Origin: Crambe crambe
Taxonomy: Eukaryota > Porifera > Demospongiae > Poecilosclerida > Crambeidae
DNA: 64,000 bases
Assembly (NCBI GenBank): GCA_963924555.1
Contig: OZ004598.1
Coordinates: forward strand, 2,876,501 to 2,940,500
Direction of reading: 5' to 3'
A model generated the notes under the pieces. It was not told where the DNA came from, did no database searches, and was given only the letters and a program-made list of their open reading frames with translations. Positions 52,576-62,979 of the stretch are shown in pieces. The position numbers were made by a program, and so were the translations under genes. Each line of letters starts with the position of its first letter. Position 1 is the stretch's first letter.

Positions 52576-55150
52576 CTACACACCACCAAATCCATCATGT
52601 CCTTTGACACCCAAAACCATAGCTTCTTTGAAGTTCTGATACTGTGTGTAGCAAGCTGGAATGCGGAGTTGTATGTCACATGTTGAGGCAGTGGGCAACT
52701 TTGCATTATTGTGCAAAAAAGTTAAAGATGGCCGTTTATCAAAGCCTAAAGGTGGCACTTGATTGGCTCCAGAAAAAAATACCAATACATCCTGTAGAGT
52801 GCATCCTATTTCTTCATCTATAAAGTGAATAGAAATACAAATCGAGTAAGAAATATCCACACTTACCACAACAATCGTCCAAAAAATCCACAAAAAATAT
52901 ATATGCTTGTTCTTCTGAGGGGCGAAATTTGCAGCCCTTGACTGAATAGATGACTGTCAGCAGAGACTTAATGGATTCTACAGTCATAATAAAACACAAG
53001 TTTTTGAGAACAATGAACTAGCTATGCCTTTGACAAACCTGCAGTCATGTCACTAGATGAATAAACAAAAAATGGCTTCCAAATAGTAGAGTTAGTCTTC
53101 ATCATATCCAAAAAACCAAAGGTAGACAAGCCATCTCTAAATTGGTCCATCTCAGCCTTGACTTTAGTCATCAAATGATAATCTAACAATGCCTTCACAA
53201 CACTGGAACAATCATTAACAGTAAGGTCTGCTACTGCCTTGCGATAACCAGTAGCCATAAGAAGGTCTAGCACTTCATCAATACCAAATACAGCTTTAAC
53301 ATCGTAATCATTTTCTACATTGCTGATCTAAACATACAACTACGTAATTATAATAATTTATGATAACACTTGTATACCTTTTCAGTGATAAACTGGAGAG
53401 ATGGATCAGGGATGTCATCTACTTTTATATCCATACAATAATTATATGATCCTGACACAAGGTAGTTGTACACAGTCTCCGACAAAATTGGCAACCCATT
53501 TCCACCATGTATAACTGACATCACCACAAAAACACCCAAAAAGTAGAGGTCATTATTCTTTAAAAAATAAAAAATAAAAAATGCTACCTCCCCCTTGATC
53601 AATCAGGCAACCTACTTGAACTGCAGATATATTATTATTCATGAAGTTTGGTTTTGAATCACCACCTTTAAAATACACTCTAGCAGCTTCCTGTGCAAAA
53701 AGGCGAAAAAATTCTCGCCTGGGACCTCCTTGGTCTACAGCCCCTTCTCCAACGAATGTTACCTATTACAATTACATTAGCACATAACTATATTGCTTTT
53801 CTATCATCAATACCTTCAATTTTTTATTAGGTTCAAACTTCTTCTTGCGGATTTCTCTCATTGCATCCTTCAGCACAAACTCCCTTCGAACACTGATGTG
53901 AAACACACTATCTTCTTTAACTTTCTTCTTTAATTCTTCGATCCAAATGACTAAGCTCGTATCCCTAGGCCTATTAAGAAATAACTAATTTTGGTGTAAA
54001 AAAGTATAACAAAATATCAACCTTGGCTGATCTGAAAATACAACTTCCTCATGATCAGTCTGACCAGTAATGCTTTGAGTTAAAGCAGCTTCAATCATCT
54101 CCTGTTCTATGTCTTCCACCTATACATTAACCATTCACTACTGTACTTCACTATAATTTATAACTATCACCTCATATCTATGAGAACAAATATTAATGGC
54201 AGGCAGTTCATCTTCACTTTCACTTGAAGGATTCACGAGTGGCGAAGAGCTTGTTAAATCTAACACTTCATTGTTAATTCTAAAAAGGACACCACCATCA
54301 CTACTACAGGTAAGTACATTAATATTACGTTTACCCACAAGACTTTACATGGGTGGCAAGTTCTCCCACTCCCAAAAACTTTCTACAATTCAAACACTCT
54401 TCTTTAGGCTACAATAAAGAGGTAAAATAACAGCAGACAGTGCATAAAATATACTTACTCCGCCTGGTAAATCAAAAATTGCGGACATATCTAGATCTTT
54501 CTGTATAGGTCGGATATAGGTCCTTGAATTACCTACACGGCTTCTGAGCATAGATGGTGATGATAACGTGGTGACAGAAAGCTTTTCTAGACTACGAGAA
54601 TTTGGCATGCACTTGAAAAAATTATAGCCTCCACCTTCACGCAGACTTGGATATTTGTCATACATTATATCACGAAAATCTTCTGCACTAATTTCAATAT
54701 CATCAAACCAATTTCTTTCTCTCCAAGGCCAGCCTGAAGTAAGTCATCCTTTTCAGTGTCAGTTGTTGGTATGCGAGTCTGATCGTGATAAGCTAGACAT
54801 ACAAACTTGTGCTTCCATGAACATTTTGATGCACTTTTAGGCTTTTTTCCCTTATTGAACAAACTACGCACTTCTTCCTTTGCCTTTCTTTTACAGCGAT
54901 TGCCTTTTTGCTGATTAAGCTGCAATAGAACCCGATCAGCAGCTGCTAGCACTATAAATAAACCTTTAAAAAAAAAAGAAAAAGAAGAATTGTAGCTACC
55001 TTCTTGCGTTTCTGAATTAGTATTGGCCTCAGAAGTTGAAGCAGAGGATCCAACCACAAGAGTAGGTTCACTATTCTGGACAGACAACGTGGACAAAATT
55101 TCAATTGCCTGCTTGGCTTTCTGCAACTGGTTAGAGGTCAGCCCACTCAT
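52576..55150 (-). CDS. Transposon-encoded HECT-type E3 ubiquitin ligase (one frameshift)
   Basis: Eleven exons (minus): 55150-55000, 54951-54459, 54408-54335, 54303-54171, 54119-54022, 53970-53814, 53762-53616, 53557-53378, 53327-53039, 52977-52867, 52817-52576. All borders are GT/AG and phases agree; one base is missing near 54705, otherwise 691 aa. Domains: basic linker; C2HC ubiquitin-binding-like zinc finger (about 216-239, CLNCRKFLGVGELATHVKSC); a UIM-like helix (about 285-300, EQEMIEAALTQSI); HECT N-lobe (GEGAVDQGGPRREFFRLF, about 373-390; GVFVVMSVIHGG) and C-lobe (LVFFSGANQVPPLGF; LPTASTC with predicted catalytic Cys at about 658; ending GHDGFGGV). HECT ligases form a ubiquitin thioester at that Cys. 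The start is the first ATG; codons upstream include only GTG. The frameshift may be a mutation or a sequence error. It is convergent with the transposase. Confidence 0.85.
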
Positions 55151-55631
55151 TGCTTGGTAGATTCTCTGGTAGATTCTCTTCCCCACAGCCACGTGGTTTG
55201 AAGGGGAGGGGCTTTAATATGCGCGCGCATTGAAGTCGACTATTGACCTCTGCTCTCACCAAATTCAATTGTGGATAATCGAATTGCGTGAAATCGATTT
55301 CTGTAGAATCAAATTCCATGGTGTTGTCTTCATTAAATTGACCAATATCGTTCCGAATTCGATTGTAGATAATCGATTAATGAATGCAGTGAATCGAATT
55401 ACAAGCCATAAATTTTCGATTCTGGATAATCGATTACGATTCAGAATCGAATTCACGACGATGATCGTTCCGAATTCGATTGTAGATAATCGATTAATGC
55501 AGTGAATTGAATTCCAAGCCATAAATTTTCGATTCTGGATAATAGATTACGTAAAATCGATTTCACAGAATCGAATTCCACGACGATGTTTTCGTCAGGA
55601 ATTTTGTCACCGTTGGCGTTCCATATACCTA

Positions 55632-55923
55632 AGCAAAGGGAAATCCCAATGTGGACATCTCCAGTTGGAAGATGCTATGCCCATGAATTTTATTCAAGTT
55701 GTTTATTTAGGCAAACAAATGGTTATGACTGTGGTGTATTCACATGCATGGTATGACAAAATAAAACTAGCTACGTAATTTTTTGTATAGTACGAGGAAT
55801 TTTCTTTCAGTCAGGTCAGTGAATGATATAGCATAATGTGTTGTTTCTTCCCTACAGGAACATAAGATTATCAGAAAAAGAATGATTTTAGAGTTAATAG
55901 AACAATCATTAATTGACGACTAA
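55632..55923 (+). pseudogene. Ulp1-like protease gene, last two exons, split by the IS3EU-like insertion
   Basis: The exon begins at 47232 (acceptor ttttctgattcag), reads KLP, is split at TACCTA, and continues at 55632 in the same frame with REIPMWTSPVGRCYAHEFYS and FRQTNGYDCGVFTCM, ending at donor ATG|gtatga (55750). The last exon 55858-55923 gives EHKIIRKRMILELIEQSLID D and TAA. QTNGYDCGVF is the Ulp1/SENP motif containing the nucleophilic Cys and its oxyanion Gln. Exons with the catalytic His and Asp are not seen upstream, where a truncated MITE (47105-47190) lies. It may be a transposon gene or a host protease; either way the insertion disrupts it. Confidence 0.65.
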
Positions 55924-56320
55924 CTAAACTAGCTAAAATGTTCTTAATAGTGAACCAGATTGCAAGTAACACTATCAGACTAGCTAGCCACCAATATCTT
56001 CAGAGTACCAATAAATATTTAGTCAGACTACAACAGTTTAGCTAGCTAGCTATATAGCTATAGCTAACTGGGCTTCTATAGGCCTGAGTCAATTATCAAT
56101 TTGCTAAATGATTGAGCTCAAACACTCCTATAGTATTACTCTATCAGTTTCTATGTAATTCTGTAGCTGCTGATCGATCAGCGCAGCGCTCGCAGATCGT
56201 ACATAGTCTGGCATAGCACCGCCCACCGACTTTAGTATTTGGTCTGGCTGGTTAGTCTGGCGTAGCCGACCCTTTACCAATCCTTCGGTCTTATTGCGCA
56301 ATGGGCGGCTACGCCAGATT

Positions 56321-56796
56321 TAGTCTGGCGTCGCCAGCCCAGCTTTTTTTCTTTTTTGGGGGGGACGGGGAAGAAAAGTGGTCTGGGAGCTCTAGCATAA
56401 ACTACTTGTGACGCCCGCGCGCTCTCTCAGAATTGCAATATACATGTGTGTTGAATAATTTTCCGAAGCCAGTAGGTAGAATTGCGAACACATAGCCCTT
56501 GAAAATCGCTGATACAACTTTCAGCCGTTCAGGCTTCAGGCCAGGTATTCCTAGCTCTTTAAACACAGTTCTTGGTTACTCTCCATAGCTCTAGCTCTGC
56601 CAACCTGGAATAAATAGTGGGTGTGTCTCGCCAACATTAATACTACTTCACGTGACTGAATAGAGCAATCTGATTGGGACACAGCTATAGCTGCGCGCGC
56701 GGGCGACACAAGTAGTTGATGCTAGAGCCACCAGACCACTTTTCTTCCCCGTCCCCCCAAAAAAAGAAGAAAAGCTGGGCTGGCGACGCCAGACTG
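56321..56796. mobile_element. TAGTCTGG MITE with perfect 9-bp TSD
   Basis: TIRs of about 70 bp start TAGTCTGGCGTCGCCAGCCC and include GGGGGGGACGGGGAAGAAAA; the right end is CTGGCGACGCCAGACTG. CGCCAGATT is duplicated at 56312-56320 and 56797-56805. Mutator-like by duplication length. Confidence 0.8.
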
Positions 56797-56927
56797 CGCC
56801 AGATTATGGCGTAGTTTAGCAGGAAACCTGCTAAACCAATGAATATCATTAAAGACGTTTAATGACATAAAATTACGTGGCGCCTTTTCCTAAGTTAGCG
56901 CGCTAAAATTGCACCTTCCAACTAAAT

Positions 56928-57971
56928 CATAGATATGAGGTTTTACGGGATTGGAAACACCCAATGAACTGCACAATCGAGGCGCGTTGATAGATGCGTA
57001 CGCGCATGCAGCATTAATTATATTAATGGCTGTGAAAGGAGATCAATATTCACTCCTTTCAAAGCAATTAAAGTGATGTTCTGCCCATATAGCTCACAGA
57101 ATAGCTAAGGGAAAGGTATTGAAGAAGTGGAGTCAGAGAGTTGAAGTTGGAGAGTCTGAGGAAGGAAACTATTAATTATTCATAACTTTTTTCCTTGTAA
57201 TTATAACTACGTGTACCTATCATTGCTCATTATACATTAATTTTATGATTGATTTGAAAGAAAGGCCAAAATGACTTTTGGTATTAAAATTAGACATAGA
57301 TTATAGCTAGGTGATTTTGGCCCGAAGTTATCTGCTCAGTTCTCCCTCATCAGAATTATTGCAATACTTCCAGCTTTTGGCTGTTGGCACCATCCACCTC
57401 AAGAATTCGGCTCAGTCAGCTGTCCTGTGGACCCTATGGATATTAGGGGGGAAATATAGTAAGCATGCCATCTCCATAGGATGACTATTGTATAGCACCA
57501 ATTCCATTTACTGTTCTATCCTTTCCATGAAATAACTAATACAGTTGCAATATTGTTAATCTATTTCTTGGGATAGGGATTATATTTTTAACACCACTTG
57601 CAAATGCTAGAGACAATATATGTCAGCTAATAAAAAACTAATATTACTATTCCATGTAGCTAAAGTTAAATGCATTTTGATCAGAAAATGGGCAACAGCA
57701 ATTCAAGTGTGAGAGGGATTACAGTCCAATTAACCACTGCAGTAGTATTTGTTGGAATAAACTGGAAATTCTGAGCTAAAAATTATTTCATACAGTAAAT
57801 CTATGCCCTAGTGTATTATAGTATCATTGGCATAAGTCTTATCTCACGGATTTTGTCAGAACAGCAACTTTGACAAAAGTCCTGTCATTCAGCTGTCAAC
57901 GCGCCTCGGTTGTTAGTTGCTAATGAGAGCACGTGATCCGTTTCCAATCCCTTAAACCCCTTGTATCTATG
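56928..57971. mobile_element. P-like MITE, 1.1 kb family copy 2
   Basis: CATAGATATGAGGTTTTACG at 56928, inverse ending CTTGTATCTATG at 57971. Flanks ACTAAAT (56921-56927) and ATTAAAT (57972-57978) match at 6 of 7 positions. Interior is colinear with 6626-7734, with several small deletions. Confidence 0.8.
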
Positions 57972-58257
57972 ATTAAATTATGACAACTCTGATGTCACTG
58001 GCTAATTACCGCTACCTACGACACTTCATGTTAGTAACGCTCATGCGCAGTAGAATCCGCCGGCACAACTCTTTGTATTTTATGTCACCAGACCACGTAC
58101 TCAAGTCGGTGGGCGGTGCTATGCCAGACTACGGTCCTAGCTTAGATAATTAGATAATTAGATTACGTATTGGGTTTTGCAACGTTTTTGCAACAAATAC
58201 AGCGAGAGCGTCACGCACATGCTCATAAATTGTCTTGGTTTCCACGGCCCCTGACAT

Positions 58258-60052
58258 CGTATTTGTACAGGATTGGAAACAATTATTCGCGCGCGGACCA
58301 TGTGCGTTACGCCAAATTATTGCAGCTGTTTTACAGTGTGGTTTGTTTCTCTAAGTGTGTGGCTTATTAGTGCTTGTATGGCTGGAGAAAATCCTCCCTC
58401 ACTTGAAGGACGAACAAATTTACAAGGTAAAATTGTGTTGCTATTGCCTAGCCAGTGCTAAGAGAACTGCTATGATCTAGCTAATAAAAGCTGCTAATTT
58501 ACAGTGCTAGAGACCTAGCTAGCTAGCTATTAGCTATATACTGAAGCATATAATTATGACCACTTCATTGTTAATTGCTTTAACTATAGATCGTAGCGGA
58601 ATTATTGTCCAAGTTTCGCAACAAATTGTGAAAACTAATCTCATCCACACTATATTGCTGCTCAAGAAGTTGCTACTCTTGAGTGGTGCACAAATCCTTC
58701 AAGCTATGAAATGTTGAATTGCACCTAATTAAAATTACTTGAATGTTGTATTGACCCTCATCTCTTAGAGAAAATACGACAAATTATGTGGGGGCAGTAC
58801 CATAAAAAATTAGAACCACCATAGAGTTTCAGAAATCTGGAAAGACTTTTTTTGTGAAGCTGGTTTTGCAATGGACCATTCACCCCTCCTGTACTAGAAA
58901 ATTACAGATGTGTTATTTGAACAAGTAATTCTTAATAAATGTGACAGGGTACAGGAAAATCGGGCATAACGCGGCAGAACAATTTTCTATAGGAGCAATT
59001 TTAGTGAGTCATGACATTTATTCAACAAAAACTTTTTTCTGTATAGATCAAAACTATGATCCTTGAACAAACTTCTGATCAAGTTTTGGATCTTAGACTA
59101 AAGTAAGAAAGACTTCAAATGAAGCGCTAAAGTTAGCTAGTCAGCCATGAAACCTTCGTGCACGGAAAATCCAGCAGCTGAAAATCACCAGAACTAAGGT
59201 AGGCTTTCCAGTTTATACGCTTGGAAATATGAACTAACTTAGGTTTCTACGCTTCCTTTGGTACCTTGTTACTCAGTGACCTCAGCTCCACCTCCCAGCA
59301 TGATCTTGAGCGTGTATTTACTTACAAAGAGAGTAATGCATTGCTGTATGCAGCAGGGACATCCCAAGTGCTCTGCACAAGAGATTAAAAAGTTCCTCTC
59401 ACCCTTTGAAAGAAGAATGTGATTTGTTACTATATATTATATGACAATGAAGAATCAGAGGATTGGATAGACTTAGTTGACAGGAGAGATTACTCCACAT
59501 TTCAAACTCAATGTATAGTTTCATGGAGAAAGAAGTTCAGAATCATTTGATAAAGCCCATTGATAACATTAAGTTAAAGAAGGAATGCATGGGCGTAAGA
59601 AGCAGGGGGGCTGGGAGGGCTTCAGCCCCCCCAACTCAAAAAGGATAGTACCTGCACATATGCATTAGTATATGCAAAACAGATGCTGCATGTCATAATA
59701 ACACCTACTAGCTAAGTATTAACATCACAGAATGAGATGACATTGGTATTAGTAACACCTAGCTCAGCAATTAGCTTGTGGCACAAAGGAGAATTCATCA
59801 CTACAATTCAGTTCTCAAATTGATGCAGGTAACTATCGATGTAAGATTGCATACAATCGTCATTATAAATAAAAATTATTGTATTTGCAAGTGATGATGC
59901 TGGTCTATCTTCAGAGACCTCAATCACAAGCACTGACGCCACTGTTGAGCCAGTTGATGATACGCGCATAGCAACACTGATCGTCCGCGACGATTTGTAT
60001 TAGCATAATGGGCCCACGTGAGCTGTTTCCAATCCTGTGTACGTAGTCTAAT
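58258..60052. mobile_element. Degenerate P-like element
   Basis: ACAGGATTGGAAACAATT at 58264 and GTTTCCAATCCTGTGTACGT at 60025 form the inner parts of P-like tips; the outer CATAGATA parts are eroded. Transposase remnants: a possible first exon at 58379-58427 (MAGENPPSLEGRTNLQ|gtaaaa) and C-terminal pieces at about 59440-59590 (DNEESEDWIDLVDRR, then SFMEKEVQNHLIKPIDNIKL in another frame), interrupted near 59587 by a G-rich MITE half. Confidence 0.6.
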
Positions 60053-60072
60053 AAAGTCCTAGCCATCCATCA

Positions 60073-60590
60073 GACATAATGAGATTCGGGACTTCACTGC
60101 ACATCTCCTTTCAGAAGTTTGCCACAGTGTGGCAATAGAGCCACATCTCCAGCCACTACAAGGTGAAGCCCTCCACAATCAATCATCAAATTGTCAGAGT
60201 GGAGCGCGCTTAGACATCGCTGCTGATGGCTTCTGGGGAAGTAGGCATGAGATAGCTTTCTTTGATGTAAGGGTTTTCAACCCATATGCTCCCTCAAACA
60301 GAAACTCCCATCTAACAACTTGCTACAGATCCCATGAAAATGCAAAGAAAAGATCCTATGATCAAAGAATCAGAGAAGTTGAACATGGTTCTTTCACTCC
60401 CCTCGTTCTGTCTTGCACTGGTGGCATGGGACGTGCTTCTGTAAACACATACAAGAGACTGGCCGCTCTTATCTCAACAAAAAGAGATGATATCTACACA
60501 ACACCATGGGCTGGATCCGATGTCGTCTCTCATTCTCTCTGCTATGTGAGGCCCCAACAGATCTTATCACCCGGGTCTGCCACATCCCAG
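60073..60590 (+). pseudogene. Retroelement ORF fragment, second copy of the 6 kb family
   Basis: Reads HNEIRDFTAHLLSEVCHSVA, IEPHLQPLQGEAL, GARLDIAADGFWGS, FFDVRVFNPYAPSNRNSHLT, YRSHENAKKRSYDQRIREVE and SCTGGMGRASVNTYKRLAAL. After a frame shift near 60500 it ends MGWIRCRLSFSLL. It starts earlier than the 5935-6388 copy and so shows the region upstream of the conserved core. No reverse-transcriptase motif is retained; the left side abuts the tip of the degenerate P-like element. Confidence 0.6.
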
Positions 60591-60703
60591 CATTGGACTA
60601 ATAACACGTCACCCTTCTCACTTTTCTTATTATTTACTTCTCCTCTCTACATTTTTATATTTCACTTGCTGAGCAAAAAAAAAAAAAAAAAAAAAAGCCT
60701 CGT

Positions 60704-61250
60704 ACCCAGGCTCTAAAATTGTGCGGAGGCGGAAAATAGAGCCTGGTACCCACTGTTTGCGCATGTGCCAAAAATTTCACGCGAAATTCCTGCCTATCAC
60801 ACTTTATGACGGTGCATGTTTAGCAAAATGCATAAGTATCTGGGGACTTCTTTTCCTTCCAGACATAATACAAAATGATGTCACAACATGTAACTACGTG
60901 TATGAGCATGCGTTATGAATTCTCTGGAGAAGAGAAGACAAGACTGGCACTTCTAAAACTATTTATAGTTGCAAGAATTTCTTTATCCATAAGCCGCTCT
61001 CCCTTAAATCCAGAGGAGATGATCACAGCCTCAGCTCTGCAATATTCCCCAACGAATAAACGAACGGAAAGAATTGCTTTCTGCTGCTCTTTGTTCAGTA
61101 CTAGGTGGGATTGTCCCAGCCGAGATAGGGCCTAAAACAAACACACCGTCCGCGAAGAACTAGAGGTAGTCTGCTGCAGTGCTGATTCAGCAGTATTGCG
61201 TCATGCGTCACGGAAGATTACTGAGAGATTACGATTTCCCCCATTCGGGC
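60704..61250. mobile_element. CCAGGCTCTAAA element, copy 2
   Basis: Starts ACCCAGGCTCTAAAATTGTG after a 22-A run (about 60676-60697). It shares GAGCCTGGTACCCACTGTTT, GGCGAAATTCCTGCCTATCA-like words and the ACTGAGAGATTACGA end with the 36958-37670 copy. A G homopolymer at about 61251-61261 follows. Confidence 0.55.
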
Positions 61251-61293
61251 CGGGGGGGGGGGAATTAGCGCATGCGCAAGCAGTGTGTACCAG

Positions 61294-62976
61294 CATAGAT
61301 ATAAGAGGTTTTACTGCGGTTTTAGGAAATCTTGGAACACGAGAAAGTGCGCATGCTCAAGCGCATGTTCAAGCACATTGGTAACTAAGGCTCCAGATCG
61401 TTTCTCTGCTTACAATGGTCAGTATTCACAGCTGTGAACCAGGTAGGAGAAGCCTTATAGTAAGGATATACATTGGAGAATAACTAACACCCGTCCTAAC
61501 TGAGCCATCGTCGATTGTTTTGGTAACTATGCACAACTGCGCATGCGCTCACTACGGTTTAATGTTTACTGCCGGCCGTCTTTTGTTCCAAGATTCCCTA
61601 AAACCGCAGTACTTAGGAAATCTTGGAACACGAGAAAGTGCGCATGCTCAAGCGCATGCTCAAGCACATTGGTAACTAAAGCTCCAGATCGTTTCTCAGC
61701 TTACAATGGCCAGTGAACCAGGTAGGAGAAGCCCTTATAGTAAGGATATTCGTTGGAGAATAACTAACACCCGTCCTAACTGAGCCATCATCGATTGTTT
61801 TGGTAACTATGCACAATTGCGCATGCGCTGACTACGGTTTGTTTATTGCCGGCCGTCTTTGTTCCAAGATTCCCTAAAACCGCAGTACGGGATTGGAAAC
61901 GCCCAATGAACTGCACAACCGAGGCGCGTTGACAGATGCGCACGCGCATGCAGCATTAATTATATTAATGGCCGTGAAAGGAGATCAATATTCACTCCTT
62001 TCAAGGCAGTTAAAGTGATGTTCTGCCCCTACAGCTCACAGAATAGTACAAGTAAGCTAAGGGGAAGGTATTGAAGAAGTGAAGAGTCAGAGAGTTGAAG
62101 TTGGAGAGTCTGAGGAAGGAAGTTATTAATTATTCATAACTTTTTTCCTTGTAATTATAACTATGAGTACCTATCATTGCTCATTATACATTAATTTTAT
62201 GTGATTGATTTGAAAGAAAGGCCAGAATGACTTTTGGTATTAAAATTAGACATAAATTCATCATTATTATAGCTAGATAATTTTGCCCCAAAGTTATCCA
62301 CCAGTTTCTGCTCAGTTCTCCCTCATCAGCATTATTGCAATACTTCCAGCTTTTGGCTGTTTGATTTTGACACCATCCACCTCAAGAATTCGGCTCAGTC
62401 AGCTGTCCTGTGGACCCTATGGATATTAGGGGGGAAATATAGTAAGCTTGCCATCTCCATAGGATGACTATTGTATAGAAAACGAATGCACCAATTCCAT
62501 TTACTGTTCTATCCTTTCCCTGAAATAACTAATACAGTTGCAATATTGTTAATCTATTTCTTGGGAGAGGGATTACAGTTTTAACACCACTTGCAAATGC
62601 TAGAGACAATATATGTCAGCTAATACAAAAACCAACATTACTATTCCATGTAGCTAAAGTTTACATGCCTTTTGATCAGAAAATGGGCAAGAGCAATTGA
62701 TTCCATCAAGCGTGAGAGGGATTACAGTCCCATTAACCACTACAGTAGTATTTGTAGGAATAAACTTGAAAATCTGAGCTGAAATTTATTTCATACAGTA
62801 AATCTATGCCCTAGTGTATTACAGTATCATTGGCATAAGTCTTACCTCACGGATCTTGTCAGAACAGCAACTTTGACAAAAGTGCTATGTCATTCAGCTG
62901 TCAACGCGCCTCGGTTGTTAGTTGCTAACGGGAGCACGTGATCCGTTTCCAATCCCGTAAACCTCTTATATCTATG
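61294..62976. mobile_element. P-like MITE, 1.1 kb family copy 3, 7-bp TSD split by a later insertion
   Basis: CATAGATATAAGAGGTTTTA at 61294 and the inverse ending ATCTATG at 62976. Left flank GTACCAG (61287-61293); the right flank is GTA...CCAG with a palindromic MITE (62980-63131) inserted at its TA. Removing that MITE restores an exact GTACCAG duplication. The left tip is interrupted by a MITE dimer (61314-61885). Confidence 0.85.
61314..61885. mobile_element. Tandem dimer of a TA-target MITE
   Basis: Copy 1 is 61314-61609 (CTGCGGTTTTAGGAAATC to CCTAAAACCGCAG). Copy 2 is 61612-61885 (starts CTTAGGAAATC, having lost seven bases of its tip). They are joined by one TA and flanked by TA at 61312-61313 and 61886-61887. 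The units are nearly identical internally (GAACACGAGAAAGTGCGCAT, CATTGGTAACTAA). Confidence 0.8.
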
Positions 62977-62979
62977 GTA

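Larger units (their letters stand above)
47242..55625. mobile_element. IS3EU-like DNA transposon carrying a transposase and a HECT E3 ligase
   Basis: Tips TATGGAACGCCAACGGTGAC (47242) and the exact inverse ending at 55625 are flanked by TACCTA at 47236-47241 and 55626-55631. The TIRs run at least about 370 bp (47242-47609 and 55263-55625) and contain iterated ATCGATTATC / GGAATTCGATT palindromic words. Similarity resumes beyond the nested insertion (CAATGCGCGCG, TTAAAGCCCCTCCC). A 6-bp duplication and a TAY start are the published hallmarks of IS3EU, and the transposase is integrase-like. Two convergent genes fill the element: transposase (+) and HECT ligase (-). Without the 2.0 kb nested P-like element it is about 6.35 kb. 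Confidence 0.85.
56204..58131. mobile_element. TAGTCTGGC element with nested MITEs
   Basis: TAGTCTGGCATAGCACCGCC at 56204 is inverted at the right end (GGCGGTGCTATGCCAGACTA, ending 58131), with about 50-bp TIRs continuing through CACCGACTT and GGTCTGG. Interior sequence holds two later insertions (56321-56796 and 56928-57971) and a short TAGTCTGGCGTAGCC palindrome at 56262-56320. No target duplication seen. Confidence 0.65.

Noticed and set aside
54196-54417. Plus-strand 73-aa frame
   Set aside because: Antisense of HECT gene exons 3 and 4, where minus-strand splice sites and phases agree.
55230-55522. Frames in both strands of the right TIR (repeated LSTIEFGTI)
   Set aside because: Translation of the iterated ATCGATTATC repeats; both strands are open for the same reason.
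47242-55625. Interpretation as an LTR retrotransposon or Polinton
   Set aside because: The long terminal repeats are inverted, the duplication is 6 bp, and there is no reverse transcriptase, DNA polymerase or capsid gene.
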